From Alphaproteobacteria bacterium (GTDB taxonomy: Bacteria > Pseudomonadota > Alphaproteobacteria > Micropepsales > Micropepsaceae), in NCBI GenBank assembly GCA_025935155.1, contig JAICVV010000134.1, forward strand, positions 1-6,179: 6,179 bases of DNA. The letters run 5' to 3'. Under the pieces are notes generated by a model. The model saw only the letters and a program-made list of their open reading frames with translations, was not told where the DNA came from and searched no databases. The position numbers and the translations under genes were made by a program. Position 1 is the first letter of the stretch, and the number at the start of each line of letters is the position of its first letter. Of this stretch, positions 5,927 through 6,179 are shown piece after piece.

Positions 5927-6179
5927 CTATCGCGGCCGTCGCGCATCCTGTGGGCCGCGATAAAAATGTGCGTCATACAAGGTGACGATCCGCTGCCGAT
6001 GCCTGCCGAGCGGAATTGCGATGCGCCGTATGAGGTGCTGCGAATCGAAACTGGCGAGCATTGCAGAAGTGTCATCCGGCATGGCCACGAGCAGCACGCG
6101 TTGCGCTCCGGCGCGAAGCGGCATTGTCATTTGGAAATGGTCGTGCGGGACCGCGCTTCGATCCCAGGCTTTGATCGGG
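5927..6179 (-). CDS. C-terminus of a probable GT39-type membrane glycosyltransferase (5' end outside window)
   Basis: A minus-strand frame is open from the right edge of the window to a TAG at 5929-5927, giving the last 83 residues of a longer protein. The ATG at 6130 is internal if this reading is right. The pattern KAWDRS, then PHDHFQMTMPLR, then RVLLVAMPDD, then a conserved-looking ASFDS stretch and finally RIVTLYDAHFYRGPQ resembles the soluble tail that follows the membrane helices in ArnT / dolichyl-phosphate-mannose mannosyltransferase-like (GT39, GT83) proteins, which often end in a basic stretch and YRGP. Such enzymes transfer sugars from polyprenyl-phosphate donors on the outer face of the inner membrane. 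The identification rests on a short tail only. It runs in the same direction as the aminomutase operon, but the 360-base gap argues for a separate unit. Confidence 0.5.
   Translation of the reverse strand, partial: PIKAWDRSAVPHDHFQMTMPLRAGAQRVLLVAMPDDTSAMLASFDSQHLIRRIAIPLGRHRQRIVTLYDAHFYRGPQDARRPR

Overview
The window is GC-rich, densely packed bacterial DNA. Codon use and the family matches suggest a proteobacterium, perhaps an alphaproteobacterium, but no marker gene here settles that. No rRNA, tRNA, insertion sequence, CRISPR array or phage gene is visible.

Left part (1-937, plus strand): the 3' half of a radical SAM gene of the COG1964 / MJ0619-like family. Its stop overlaps by 8 bases the start of a 90-residue protein with two predicted membrane segments. 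This pair converges, across a 20-base gap, on the main operon.

Main part (5566 down to 958, minus strand): a four-gene operon read right to left. It runs KamA-type lysine 2,3-aminomutase, ATP-grasp ligase A, ATP-grasp ligase B, then an FAD-dependent amine oxidase like gamma-glutamylputrescine oxidase (PuuB). The gaps are 2, 1 and 55 bases, so the first three genes are almost certainly translationally coupled. The aminomutase keeps the [4Fe-4S] cysteines, the PLP lysine and both aspartates that bind the lysine side-chain amine, so beta-lysine is its likely product. The usual partner, beta-lysine N6-acetyltransferase (AblB), is absent. Instead there are two dissimilar D-Ala-D-Ala-ligase-fold enzymes and an oxidase, which suggests beta-lysine is joined by amide bonds and perhaps oxidised. 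I know of no described pathway with this set, and it is the most interesting content of the window.

Right part (5567-6179): a 360-base gap, less GC-rich in its middle, with a perfect TTGACA box facing the operon. It is followed by the last 83 codons of a minus-strand gene that resembles the C-terminus of a polytopic GT39-type membrane glycosyltransferase and runs off the window edge.
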